A stretch of 64,000 nucleotides of DNA from Adiantum capillus-veneris (GCA_014529385.2 CM043962.1:37415098-37479097); one strand, 5' to 3'. Numbered from the stretch's first letter, positions 22,421 to 35,005 are shown. Notes: a model not told the origin generated them from the letters alone. Translations and numbers: made by a program.

Positions 22421-23570
22421 AACTGCTTGATAGCTAGGCCATGCCTACTGGCTACCCATAAAAATCCTCATTTTAGAGCCAATTTTGTAAAGTGCTCACC
22501 GTTGTAAACATGTACAACAATTGAAAGCCCATCTATCAGCCTCACGTTTCTTGGACATAATAGTTGATGTGATTGCCAAAGTGTAAACAATGATTGAGCA
22601 GAGGTATTTCCATCTTGTTTGCATTCCATGCATGCATATCAAAAAAATAGATCAATAAGTCATTGGCTTCAATGACAGTCTCGACCCTGTGAGCTACTAC
22701 TATATGTGCTTTGCACAATTACACATGCATATATACATCATAGTGTGTCATTGCCAAACTCAAACTATGACCTTATATCCACTAATTGCCAAATATTTGT
22801 GCCATTATTCTTGATCTAAAGTGAATTGATAGTACCTTGGTACATACGAGAATCCTTGCTTTGCATGAAGTCTGACAAAGCACTTTGTGTTGCATAGTAC
22901 AGAAATATTTTTCAAATAAAAGGTCAAATCATAGAAAAAACAAGCATAACTTTAAATTTGCTAATCTTGTTGCCCCTCTGAGAGGAGTGGCCGTCGCTTG
23001 AATGTAGCTCATAGCCATGTATGTTAAGAAAATTTGAGCTATCAGATGTAATCGACATTCCATCATGTCTTGAGTCATTCCAACCTCCAAGAGATTTTCT
23101 TAAGTGAAGCTTACCTCGCATAAGTTTATCAAAGAGATGAGACGGAATGGAGCCTGACTGCTCAAAGCTAACACGTGCTCCTCGCAACACACATCTGCCA
23201 AAGCCAAAAAAGAGTCGACCTTATTGAGCTTTCATAAAGAAAATTGGCCTTGTCAAAGCATACATCTTATTGAGAATCCTTAGATTGACCAATCTGGTAA
23301 TAGATACCTCAAGAAGCTTAGCTATCAAATTTCATCTTATTGTCAATCTCAACGCGACCAAAGCAACGTTTGCTTTTCAAGTTGTCATTGTAGAAAATCT
23401 TGCAAAACTGAAAAAGTTCAAAATTGACTTAAATTTAAGCTACTTACCAATTGTTTCTAGCCTCTATCCTTGTCCTTGAAAGTCCTAGCATCTGGCCGCA
23501 TGATTGTGCGTTTAAATGTACTTCATGTACTGATTTTGCGTCCACTCTAGTAAGCTATAATGACTCTGGA
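22421..23570. other. No recognised feature
   Basis: No motif is recognised. A minus-strand open frame at 22,924-23,190 (88 codons) has no family I know. Confidence 0.4.
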
Positions 23571-23576
23571 TTGAGT

Positions 23577-23805
23577 ATGCAAGCAATGCATGGAGCCATG
23601 CACCTGAAAGCCTTGATTTTCCCCTCCTCTTAGTGGCACAAAGAGGACATATCAAAGAGAGACTTGCCGTTAGGGGAGCCTTGCCCGGTGCAATGCAAGC
23701 AGTGCATGGAGCCATGCACCTGAAAGCTTGATTTTCCCCTCCTCTTAGTGGCACAAAGAGGACATATCAAAGAGAGACTTGCCATTAGGGGAGCCTTTCC
23801 CGGTG
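23577..23805. repeat. Tandem duplication, 2 x about 115 bp
   Basis: Two nearly identical units start with GCAATGCATGGAGCCATGCA-like sequence at about 23,584 and 23,700 and end with GAGCCTTGCCCGGTGCA / GAGCCTTTCCCGGTGCA. Each unit contains the palindromic stretch TGCATGGAGCCATGCA. Confidence 0.9.
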
Positions 23806-23809
23806 CATC

Positions 23810-24199
23810 GTATGTCATTCTCATACTAAAAAAAGTGAAAATCAAATTAATCACAGTAATTTTTGACCTTTTTCTAATAAGATACTGCACTAGAAGAATA
23901 AAATATTGACAATAACTTGCATAAACAAATCGTACATGCCCAATATTGTATGAATGCACCTATTGCCAAGTACCTTTGGAAACTCATCAAATCACGCTTG
24001 TTGATAATGGGTGCATCATATCCTTGTGTGATTGCATCAATGGCAGACAGCGTGCCTAGGGGCCATGCCCTAGCAAACTTTCTTTACAACTTATTAAAAT
24101 TGTAATTTATGGTCCGCCTTGCCAAATACCTTAATCTTACAAGTCACAAGCCCTACCTTGATTTCTTTTCTTTCCAAGCAACTTTGCCTACATGTATTA
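23810..24199. other. No recognised feature
   Basis: Nothing recognisable between the tandem duplication and the minisatellite element. Confidence 0.4.
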
Positions 24200-24244
24200 C
24201 ACTATGAAACTTTCAAATGTTTACCGCGGCCTTTTACCGCATTT

Positions 24245-24296
<52 letters not shown>

Positions 24297-24500
24297 ACAA
24301 TGGGGTGATAAGAGGGGAGAGAGGGAAGCAGGAAGGATTTTTTTGGTAAACTTAATATTTTCATGTATATTACCATGCATATTACCGGGTATATTACCAT
24401 GCATATTACTGTGTAAATTTCCAAAAAGGAAGAAAGCACGATATGCCACATTTTTTGCAGCATACCTTTCTCTTCTGCTCTTACTACCATTGCACCTACA
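24200..24500. repeat. Dispersed element with (GA)n and 12-bp ATTACC minisatellite
   Basis: A GGCCTTTTACCGCATTTT block precedes (GA)25 at 24,247-24,296, then a purine-rich spacer, then 12-bp units of the form TATTACCATGCA / TATTACCGGGTA at 24,361-24,412. The block order matches 55,060-55,240. The part at 24,430-24,500 matches the hairpin region at 16,660-16,735 in reverse orientation. Confidence 0.75.
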
Positions 24501-24535
24501 ATCGTATTCTCTCTTTATCTCCCCCAAATCTCACA

Positions 24536-24655
<120 letters not shown>

Positions 24656-24724
24656 ACAATCAATCTTTGGTGGATCACTCCACCACTCAACGATTTTCGG
24701 AGAGGAGAGGGTGGACCGCAAGAA

Positions 24725-24844
24725 GATTCAAATGCGAGAGGAACATAAGAGGTAAGCTTATACACAATCCAAACCTAGAAGATTCGAATGCGAGAGGAAC
24801 ACAAGAGGTAAGCTTATACACAATCCAAACCCCCCCCCCCCCCC
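24725..24844. repeat. 57-bp tandem duplication and poly-C run
   Basis: The unit AGATTCAAATGCGAGAGGAA... is present twice (from 24,724 and from 24,780) and both copies contain GGTAAGCTTATACACAATCC. It ends in a run of about 16 C. Confidence 0.85.
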
Positions 24845-24999
24845 CTCTTGTCTTAAACACACACACATACATTAGGACAATTAGATTCAAAGATTTTGTA
24901 CCTCTTTCATGTCTGGTGTAGGTGCTTCTTGCTTGCTTGGTTGACCTCACTGCTTGTTTGATTGTTTGTTGTAGGTGTGTGATTAGTTTATAGATACTT

Positions 25000-26050
25000 G
25001 CTTCCTTGCTTGGTATGTAATTAGGGAGAGATCAAAAGGAGAGAGAAAAAGATAGTGAGAAAGAGATTAGAGTATATTTCATGGTTAATGTTAAATTAAT
25101 TATTAATGTAGAGACTAGCATAGATTTCATGATTAAGGTTAAATAGATGTTTAACTAAAGAGAGAAAAAATCAAATTGAAAATCACACCTACACATTAAA
25201 CTTCTTGTATGTTTATTATTGAATGAGTGTTAACTTAGAGTAAATTGATGTGTGAAAGATGTGCATGTTAAATAAGAGAAAGAAAAATAGAGAGCCGAGA
25301 AGAGATAAAAATTAAACTTTAGGTATTATACATTAGAAAAGAAAAAGGAAAAAGTGATAGAGTATGATAAATTGTATATAAATAAAGGGTTTAGAGAGAG
25401 ATTAGAGAGAAAAAAATTCAATTTAGTGCATGTGAAATTAGAGAGTGGAAGAGAGGAAAAGAGAGAGAGGGAAGAAAAAAGGTGGGAGAAGAGAGATTAG
25501 AGGGAGGAGGTGTTAAAATAGTGTAGATTGGATGAGAGAGAAGAAGAAATATTAGAGAGAGGAAAAGAGGTTGTAGAAAGAGTGGAGAGAGAGAGAGAGA
25601 GGGAGTAGAGAGAGATTCTTAGATTAGAGAGAGAGGCAAGGATAGAGGGTATAGAGAGAGTGTGTAGAGAGGGAGAGAGAGTAGATAGAGTGTATAGAGA
25701 TAGAGATTACGTGGAGAGAGAGTCAAGACTAGGGGATAGAGAGAGTATAGAGAGGATAGAGATAGAGATTAGGTAGACAGTAGATACATATGGTTAGGAT
25801 TTAGAAAGATATTAGAGTGTAGAGAGGTGTACATCGAGTAGATAGAGTGGGGGTAGAGATTAGGTAAATTAGGTAGAGAGGGAGAATACGTAGAGAGTAG
25901 AAATAGAGAGAGTCAAGATTAGGAGATAGAGAGAGACTTAGAAAGAGGGTAGATATAGAGATTAGATTGATAAGATTAGGATTAAGGAAAAGATTAGGGT
26001 GTAGAGAGGGGCATGGAATAGAATAGATAGAGAGGGTGTAGAGATTAAGT
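25000..26050. repeat. Purine-rich degenerate GAGA/TAGAGA tract
   Basis: Over about 1 kb the plus strand is dominated by A and G, with recurring AGAGAG, GATAGAGA, TAGATAGAG and GATTAG words. It looks like a decayed microsatellite or minisatellite. Some longer words (for example GATAGAGATAGAGATTA near 25,700 and 25,760) recur. ORFs here are artefacts of composition. Confidence 0.8.
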
Positions 26051-26503
26051 AGGATCTCAAGAGCAGGTGCAAGTCCTTTCATTCAAAGTGTTCTTCTCCC
26101 TAGGTAGCTTGGAGGCAAGGAGCAGCCACATGTGTTCAAGCTTGTATGAGACCAAACATGCTGAAATGCATGCATGTATTGTGGAGAAAATGAGGTTGTA
26201 TGAGGAAATCGGCACAAACATGGCAATGGAAATGACAATGCTACAAAGTGTCAAACCCCTTGACAAAAATAGAGCTCCCTTGTGAGAGAAGAGTATCAAG
26301 AAGAAGTGACCAATATTTTGATGATGTGAACTATGTGCTTGAAGAAGACAGTCATAGATCACATGAATTTATGCAGGTCAATAATAAAGATTCTCATCTC
26401 AGCCATCCAAATTGGATGGACCAGATGCTCTAAAGATGCCCATCTAGGCCATCCAAATTGGATAGACCAAATGAGCATATATATATTTTTGAAAATCCAT
26501 GTG
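26051..26503. other. Unrecognised DNA before copia copy 1
   Basis: Short open frames are present but no known domain. The stretch CATCCAAATTGGATGG is present near 26,402 and, with one change, near 26,450, giving a small duplicated palindrome. Confidence 0.4.
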
Positions 26504-26730
26504 TGTTACCATATACATGTGGTAGTGATGTGTGTGAACACACTAGGACCGTCGGGGCATTTTTTCCCTCTTTAGGAGGTTTTTTTCCCTGAGCATTGTA
26601 TATACTCCCATCACTCTAGGGCGACCTATCTTTCCATTGCACACTAAGTAGTCCAGTCTCCATTGTGTGCCTTGAGCTTCCTTTGTCTTCTCCAATCTGT
26701 GTGTGTTTCTCTGCAACCCTAATTCCAACA
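26504..26730 (+). repeat. Copia copy 1 5' LTR (227 bp)
   Basis: It starts TGTTACCATATACATG and ends AATTCCAACA. It matches 37,535-37,761 and, inverted, 46,190-46,413. A TATA-like GTATATACT lies near 26,600. Confidence 0.92.
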
Positions 26731-26732
26731 AT

Positions 26733-26750
26733 TGGAATCAGAGCAGGTTA
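26733..26750 (+). promoter_or_regulatory. Copia copy 1 primer-binding site
   Basis: TGGAATCAGAGCAGGTTA follows the LTR after two bases. It is the initiator-Met-tRNA site TGGTATCAGAGC with one change; copy 2 has the exact form. Confidence 0.85.
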
Positions 26751-27046
26751 CGTCCTCCCGGGCTTAGTCGTCAGTTGTTCCAACACACGCCTGCTCACTT
26801 TCTCCGATTACAGTGAGGTTTGGCGAGCATCTGTAGGTCTGCTCAAATTTTTGATTCAGCCTCCATTTCCACTACAGGCAGGTCTGCACAGGCAATTTTA
26901 TCATTTTGTGCAAAATTTCTGTCAGTACCGTTTTTTGCATAACAGGTGCCTTTTAGTCTTCTAGGGTTTGTGCTATATAGCATGTGTTGTTCCCGCTCCG
27001 TTTCTCCTATTTTCGGGCAGTTTTCACATCAGGTGCAGCATTTACC

Positions 27047-28030
27047 ATGGCTGACAACAACACAGCTGTCTTCAAGATGTTTGTTGTTGAGGACAGGTTG
27101 GATGGGGACAATTACCCTATGTGGGCTTATATGATGCAACAAGTTCTTGTGTCAAAGGGCGTCTGGAATATTGTGCAGGGCATTGATGTACTGCCTGGTT
27201 CTGGGGATGCAGGCGATGTTGAGGATGTTGCAGGTCTTGCTGCAAGGATTGCTGCTATTAGAGTTGTTTTGCCTATGGCAGAACAATCTTTTTGGGATGT
27301 AAATGATGCGCAGGCTCATGAATTGATTGCATTGTCTGTGAAGCGCACCATTGTTCCTCACATTCGTTCAGCAAAATCTGGAAAACAGGCTTGGGATATA
27401 TTGGCTGGTCTTTATGCAAGTCGCAATGAGGCTAAGATTGCTTTGCTACGTCAGCTGGAGTCGAAGATTATGCATGAGGAAGATGATATGGACACTTTTC
27501 TTGCTAGTGTCAAGGATATCAATGACCAACTTATTTCTGCAAGTAAAGTCATTTCAGACAATTCCCTTGTGCAGATTGTTCTTGATGCCTTACCAGATTC
27601 TTACGAGACTTTTGCAAGTACTTGGAGACTTGTGACCCAAGGAAATCCAAAAGTTGTCAAGTTTGATGCATTATGCACATTCCTGTTGCAAGAGTCACTT
27701 TCCAGAAAAAACAGGACTAGACAGTGTGCAGTTGAACAGGCTTTTATTGCTTATCAAAGAAAGGGTGGTAACATCAATGCGGCCACTTCTTATGGTTCTA
27801 CTGCGAGTGGCAAAACTTATGTTCCTAATGCTTCTACTGGCAGAAATTTGTTTGGAAATTTTGGTGATAAGGGCAAAAAGAAGATGCATTGCCATTATTG
27901 TAAAGCTAATGATCACTTGATCAAGCAGTGTCCTAAGTCGAAGGCCAAAGAGGCTAAGAAGAAAGAGGGTGGTTCCACTGCAAAAATGCTGGTTCCACTA
28001 CAAATGCAGCCATTGTTAAGTATTCTATGA
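27047..28030 (+). pseudogene. Copia copy 1 gag
   Basis: The frame opens at ATG 27,047 (MADNNTAVFKMFVVEDRLDG). It continues through a UBN2-type gag region (YPMWAYMMQQVL, AWDILAGLYAS, LPDSYETF) and a CCHC zinc knuckle CHYCKANDHLIKQCP (about 27,890-27,935). Two extra A bases near 27,985, compared with copy 2, shift the frame and cause the stop at 28,030. I chose ATG 27,047 over in-frame upstream codons because copy 2 has an ATG at the equivalent place and similarity in coding style starts there. Gag forms the particle shell. Confidence 0.88.
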
Positions 28031-30006
28031 AAGGAGATTGTGATGCTGATGTCGATGCAGAATGGGCTTTTAACGCAGAGTGCACTTACAATCTTGCTGT
28101 CCATGATGAATGCTTGTCAGCTGCTGCAGATTCACATATGGGGTATTTCGATAGTGGTTCTACAAAGCACATTACCTCACATCGTAAATTGTTCACCTCT
28201 CTCGAGTCTATCCCTCATGGGAATTCAGTCACTTGTGCCAACAATGCCTCTTATCCGGTTCGGGGAGTTGGAAAGATTGTGCTTACTACTACAAATGGTA
28301 GTTCCTTCACACTTGCTGATGCACTTTATGTACCTGGGACCAAGAAGAACCTCTTGTCTGTATCCGCACTTGCTAGACTTGGACTTGTAGTCAAATTTGT
28401 GGATGACAGATGTATAGTTCATGATCTCAGTTTCGGTGAAATTGTTGCATCTGGCCTTTTGGGCCGTGGGCTGAATAAGCTCACTTTGTATGACAAGTGT
28501 GGACAAAATTTTGCAAATGCTGTTGCAGATTCAAGGGCTATTTCAGATGCAAAACTTTGGCTTGCACGTTTTGGTCATCTGAACTTTGCCAGTTTGCTGC
28601 GTTTGTAGAAATCTGATATGGTTGCTTCTTTGGCACCTCTTGAAGCACCTGTCAAACATGTTTGTGAAGGCTGTATTTTGGGTAAGATGCAGCATCTAAG
28701 TTTCCAAAGGATGGTTCAGTTCGGGCCACATGCAAGTTGCAGCTTGTGCATAGTGATGTTTGTGGGCCCATACAAACTCCGTCCTTGGGCAATTCCCAGT
28801 ACTTCGTGACTTTCATTGATGATTACTCCAGGCATGCATGGGTATTTCTGTTTAAAGCGAAGGCCAAAGTTTTTATGTGCTTCAAACAATTACTGGCTAT
28901 GGCTGAAAATGTCTTGATATGTACTACGGGCACCCTACATTCCGATCGAGGGGGGAGTATATGTCTCATGAATTTAATGCATTTCTGGCTAGTCCTGGGA
29001 TAAAACATCAATGTACAGTGCCTTATACACCTCAGCAAAATGGTGTTGCTGAGAGGAAAAATAGGTCACTTATGAAAATGGCACAATGTATGGTCAAAAG
29101 TCAAGCTTTGCCGCATTCTTTTTGGCTTGAGGCCATCATGTGTGGCACTTATGTACTTAACAGAAGTCCTACAAAAGCTTTGTAGTCTATTACTCCATAT
29201 GAAACATGGCATGATTAAAAGCCTTCTATTGAGCACATGTGTGTTTTTGGTTGTTTGGCATATGCTTTGGTGCCACAAACACAGGGCAGAAAATTGGATG
29301 ATAAGGCTATCAACTGTATTTTTGTTGGTTATAGTGCTGAAAGCGAAGGTTATAGGTTATATCATCCACAAAAAAAAGCGTATTCTGGTTTCACAAGATG
29401 TAGTGTTTATGGAAGATTCTGTTCAGCCCTTGCTGTCATGTACTAGAGACAGTAATGTAAGCTCACAGGACATTTATGACACTTTGTTGCCTCTTTTAGT
29501 GGTGGAAATACGAATGTAATTTCCAATGAGGCAAATGTGCAGCCTATGGGGGTTTCTGAAAAGGTTACAGATCAACCTATTATTGATGCAGATGTACATA
29601 ATGTACTTGATGAGGAAAGGGGTGAAAATGAGCAGGCTAGAGGTATGACAAAATGGTTGGTGCACACTTTGTGTGACAGTAAATTGGATGCACCTTTGTC
29701 TAGTCGTACTCGTTCAGGCTCTTGCCATGCATCTTATGCATTAGATTCTTATGATTTGGTTGTCTCTAGCTTGCATGATGTTGAGGAGCCTCTGTCTTTT
29801 GATGAAGCACAAAATTCAGAAAGTTGGATGGCTCCCATGCAATCAGAAGATGATGCACTTATAGAAAATGACACATGGACTTTATGTGATTTTCCTCCTG
29901 GCAAAAATACCATTGGTACAAAGTGGGTTTACAAGTTGAAATGCAAGCCAGATGGTGAGATTGATCGCCATAAGGCTTGCCTTGTTGCAAAGGGTTATGC
30001 ACAGCC
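28027..30006 (+). pseudogene. Copia copy 1 protease-integrase-partial RT
   Basis: The protease motif YFDSGSTKHIT is at about 28,146-28,178. The integrase zinc region follows (FGHLNFASLLRL, then HVCEGCILGKMQ). The integrase core includes LVHSDVCGP (28,740), the SDRGG block near 28,940 and NGVAERKNRSL (29,040-29,072). Next come the linker and the first reverse transcriptase block (TKWVYKLKCKPDGEIDRHKA). TAG codons at 28,606-28,608 and 29,183-29,185 replace CAG of copy 2. One-base losses near 28,693 and 28,950 shift the frame. The sequence is cut at 30,006 before the catalytic residues. Confidence 0.88.
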
Positions 30007-31260
30007 ACCGTGAAAAGTAACCAGTTCCTGAAATCGTCAAAATAGAGTGAATTAAGCATCTATGTACCTGAAACGAGGCCTTAGAAAGAGGCTCTGTAGG
30101 AAGTTCTAAACCTTGAGATAGTGCTAAGTTCTACATAGTTCATAAAAAAGTCATTTAGAGAAATATACCACCAATGGTAAAACTTGGTAGCCTCTTCAGC
30201 CTTCAACCGACCAGGAGAACCTATAAGGGCCATGTGAAGAGAGCCCCATCCCTCAAACAGACACCGAGGGATTAAAATATAGTATATGTCTTTGAGTAGT
30301 ATTACTAATATTCTTGGTGTTAGTTGTGTGTGTGTTTCAATAACAATATAACATATACACCAAAGAATCCTTTCAGATTACAAAAGACCCTAGAAACTAT
30401 GTCAATGAAAAGGTGGTATAATTCCCATTCATAGTACAAAACAGTCTTCTACACAGTGCTGAAATCAAGAGCCAGAAGATGTAATAGTCCGCCATCTTCA
30501 AGCCAAGGAACTTTGAAAACCATAGTTGAGAAGGTAACCCTCACCTGCACCCATGGAAACAACACAACATTTAGTTAGCATTGGTACCGTATGCAGGTGA
30601 TTCATGGGTATCCCACATGTTATAGATGTCACCCAACTAGATTTCTTTCAAAGATAAATAATAAGAAAGGTCAAACTAATCATATATTTAGAGATTAAAT
30701 CATTGTGCTTTACAAGACCCTTGTGCTTTACAAGCCCTCATGAGATAAAGTTCAGCAGAAGAAGCTAGTCAAGTGTCTCTACCGGCATATGCATGAGGAA
30801 TAGTCACAACCATCAAGCCGTTGGACAACAGTCCATTTCAATGCAAGAAAGTCACCTGAGATTGACTTGGAGCAATCAACTCACAATAGCCTGCTTATCC
30901 ATGTTGTTTGCCATAGATTTGACACTTAACACTACCCCTTTGTAGGTAAAGTTCTAACAGTCCTAATGTACAGACACTTCTCCCAAATACTAAGCAAACA
31001 ATACCAATACTAAGTGAGCATGGGATCTCACCTTTGATAGTGTTTGGAGCAAGTGGCCATATTCCTCCAGCGCGGTATGGCGGGACCATCATCAAAAAGT
31101 ATGACAAATACAGCAACGTCGCCTAGTACAGAGACAGGGAGAGAGCTAAGGAGAGAGAATGAGATAGCACTTAGAGGGTGCTGTAGTGCAGACCTATCAG
31201 GATGGAGCCACCATGAAATTAAGCGGAAAATAACAGGGTTTATAGAGCCAGGAAACCCGT
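30007..31260 (-). other. Possible coding fragment of unknown identity
   Basis: On the minus strand an open frame from about 30,280 to a TAA at 30,081 reads CLFEGWGSLHMALIGSPG, then RLKAEEATKFYHWWYISLND, which looks like real protein sequence. A second open stretch at about 30,551-30,455 reads MVFKVPWLEDGGLLHLLALD and is preceded by a good acceptor (TGGGTGCAG). A TATA-like CTATAAAC is near 31,240. I do not recognise the protein, and exon limits are guesses. It could be a gene fragment or part of an unknown element that cut copia copy 1. Confidence 0.3.
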
Positions 31261-31269
31261 CGAATGAAC

Positions 31270-31417
<148 letters not shown>

Positions 31418-31429
31418 TGGAATTTAATG

Positions 31430-32240
31430 CGTCAATTACGTGTCTTTAAAGACACCTCCAAATTCTCAACTACCAAATCACCTACTATATTTCACCCAGT
31501 ACCAATATTACTAGTAGCACCAGTTAAGTATCAGTACACAAGTAGCACCAGTACCAGTATCACTAGTACCGCATCAGTATAGTACTGGTCCACAACTAGC
31601 ACTAGTACCAGTACACAAGTAACACTAGTCTAGTATATTACCGACTAAGCCCAAAAACCATTTAGTCAGAGTAGAAAGTGTTAAAACCAATATTCCATAT
31701 TTCAATATTTGTTTTTAACAATATTCGGCCACCGTCATCATAACCAACCAGTCATTCAGTGCATTTAATCAGTTATGCCCTAGAACCAAAGATGCATCAG
31801 TTAAGTAACTATACAGTACTAGTACACAGTTAGCACTAGTACCAGTCTTACAGCAGCCTTCGTACTAGTATAATACACAAATAGTACCAGTCCCAGGACC
31901 GGTATATCACACAAGTGGCAACAGTATTAGTTTAGCGTACGTTCAGCGCAATAAAGTACCACCAGGACACAACTGAACCCAATATCGATACACAAGTAGC
32001 ATCAGTTCACAAGTAGTACTGGTTCAGTGCAATAAAGTACCAATACACACGTAGTTCCATTTCGCTTCAGTAAAGTACTGGTACTTGTTCATTACAGTAC
32101 CAGGGGAAGTAACACGAGTATCAGTACACAAATAGTATCAGTGCCAGTCTAGTATAATAAGTACCCGTACCAGTACCAGTACATAGGTAGCTCCAGTACC
32201 AGTACAAGTAGTACGAGTATCAGTATAGTGATTTTAACAC
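31430..32240. repeat. Degenerate GTACCAGTA-type minisatellite
   Basis: Words such as AGTACCAGTA, CACAAGTAGCACCAGT and AGTACTGGT recur dozens of times over 800 bp with no fixed strict period. The array is bounded by GT tracts on both sides. No coding signal is seen. Confidence 0.75.
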
Positions 32241-32249
32241 TTTATCCTA

Positions 32250-32870
<621 letters not shown>

Positions 32871-32879
32871 CAACATTTC

Positions 32880-33760
32880 ACCACTGTCCAAGGTTTCTCC
32901 ATAACCAATGAAAAATGCCACTTGGTAGACGTTGTCTTTAGCTTATTTCTAAGCTTTTTGGGTACATGAAAAAATGTCTCACAATTGATCATGTGATGTC
33001 TTTTGACCACTCCAAGATTTTTCAAGAATGCCACCATCAAGTGATTTATTTAAAAATAAATCGATCAACTGAGATGTAGTCTTAAGAGCTTTAGCCCAAA
33101 AACCATATGACAACTTAGTGTGATATAGCATGCTTTGAATCAGCTCTTGAATCAAGCAATTGATTCTCTCAACAATACGATGTTGAGTAGGTGGATGAGG
33201 AGTAGTGAGCTCTTTCCTAATGACATGTTTATTATAAAAAAACCTAGAGGTCATTGGAGACGTACTCTCCACCATTATCAATCCTTAATCACTTAAGCTT
33301 CCTACCTAGCTGATTTTGGACAAATGAAATCCATGTTTGTGTGATTCAAAAGGCATCTCTTTATTCCTTAATAGATAATCCCAAACCTTGCAGGTTGCAT
33401 CATCTATAAAGGCTATAAAGAGTACATCACCACGTAGTGACTTGGTAGGCATAGGCTTACACAGACCCAAATGCACTAAATCTAACTTCTCAAGATTTTT
33501 ATTGCGTGAAAAGTTGGAATAGACTTATGAGAGTCTGATGTAGCATGCTTGCCATACATGCAATGGTCACACACTTCAAAATCTAAAAAAATGAAGACAT
33601 GCAAGCGACCCAAAGCAAGATAGATCTTTTATATCATTATGGCCCAAACGGCCTTATCCGCTATGCCACAAAGAGGTTTTTGCCTTACTTATATTTAAAA
33701 CACTATCTTGAATTGTAGACACATATAAATGTTCGGTCTTAACCTCAATCTATGCCATAG
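32880..33760 (-). pseudogene. Second copia family, integrase fragment
   Basis: On the minus strand the fragment begins with CDHCMYGKHA (near 33,570), the zinc-binding end before integrase. It then has the core with FIAFIDDATCKVWDY (about 33,390), the third catalytic block in HRIVERINCLIQE (about 33,160), SYGFWAKALKT (33,100) and LNKSLDGG (33,030). The first catalytic HSD is changed (VHLGLC). This family is different from copies 1 and 2, which have NGVAERKNRS. There are many stops, no LTR was found and no other domain is present. Confidence 0.75.
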
Positions 33761-33769
33761 CCTTTCTTT

Positions 33770-34530
33770 TTCCTTCTCACTCTCTCTTTGTGTAACCTTA
33801 GCCTAGCCTAGCCATGCACTAATATCGTGTACAAAGATGCACTCATTTCCCATGCACCCATGCACTCTAACATCATATATTATGTCAATAAGGTTCTCTC
33901 CTTTCACCTATAAGAGGACCACATTTTTCCCATTCCAAGATATTCTTTCTAATGCAATATTTTCTCTTTTGCAAAATGAATGGCTCTCTCTATTTCCCCC
34001 GTTGGTTTACTATAATTGGTATTATAGCACCTCCAAATCCTAGGCCTTCCAATTTCCTCTTGGTTTTCTTGTTTTTAGTAGTCCATTTTTTAATACACTC
34101 TTTTAGGAATAAGAGCATCAATAGGTGTGCTCATTTTATATTCTAGCTAATAGAAGTGGGAGATACATTCTCTTTGGCCACTTCTTTCTCCCTTGGAAAT
34201 TGTGAGCTGTCCAAGGCATGGAGTGACTTTGAGTTATGCTCCAACTTGGAGTCTCAAGACACTTCTAATGCTTGCCACTTGAAAGCTCAATCCGGCTGCA
34301 AGCTTTAGTTCTACAATGAGACACTACACATTTAAACTAAGCAAAGATATCAAGCTTCTGAGCAAACACTTATGAGCCAACCCTGTAGCTTCACTTTTGA
34401 ATTTTAGACTTACCACAAGGTTCCTAGATACCCCCTTCAACTATTAGTGGTCCATATTTGCCATCTCCTATCATCTTGGCAGTCAAATTTAGGCTGTCAT
34501 CCCATATCGTAGAGACATCACTAATCAAAG
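33770..34530. other. No recognised feature
   Basis: AT-rich sequence without recognisable coding or repeats. Confidence 0.4.
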
Positions 34531-35005
34531 ACAAAGTGGATAGGTTGGTCGCAGTCTTAGATCAAAGCCAAAGTGGATGAACATGACAGGGTTTCAAGTT
34601 TTCTCAAGTCTTTACCAAATCCATACAGCCAAATTGTTACCTTGCTAAAGGAGAAGGAGCCTATACCCAAGCTTGAGGATTTCATCAACTCTCTCCAAGA
34701 TGTGGAGAAGAAGATTAAAGAAGCAATAAGAGAAGATCATGGAGGCACTATGGTTACACCTAGCAACAAAAATCAAAGGGCATGATCTCATTGTGGTAAG
34801 CAAGGTCATATCATCAAATAATTACGGAAAGCTAACCCTTGTGTGCATTGTGGCAAGAGCACTCATCCACCATCCAAATGCTACTTCAAAGATCAAGCAA
34901 AGGAGAAGGACAATGACAAAAGCAAAGCAAATCTTCATGTTGCCAAAGAAGGAGAAACATATTTTTGTTACACTTTAGACGATGATGATATACTTTGTCA
35001 ATGTT
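34531..35005 (+). pseudogene. Copia-type gag fragment with zinc knuckle
   Basis: The frame 34,573-34,785 reads VSSFLKSLPNPYSQIVTLLK then EKEPIPKLEDFINSL, the C-terminal part of a UBN2-type gag. Past a TGA it continues with a first knuckle-like CGKQGHIIK and a second CVHCGKSTHPPSKCYF (about 34,840-34,885). It breaks off near 35,005-35,070, where an antisense fragment of the other copia family begins. Capsid-like function is inferred from the family only. Confidence 0.7.

Larger units (their letters stand above)
26504..30006 (+). mobile_element. Ty1/copia element, copy 1 (truncated)
   Basis: It has a 5' LTR, primer site, leader, gag, protease, integrase and the start of reverse transcriptase in the Ty1/copia order. 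It shares high similarity with copy 2 (37,535 onward). Similarity stops at about 30,006, within the reverse transcriptase fingers after AKGYAQ, and no 3' LTR of this copy is seen. The coding frame has at least two stops and several one- or two-base shifts. Confidence 0.9.

Noticed and set aside
25801-26082. Serine/leucine-rich minus-strand frame in the purine-rich tract
   Set aside because: Composition-driven; no start context, no motif and no conservation visible.
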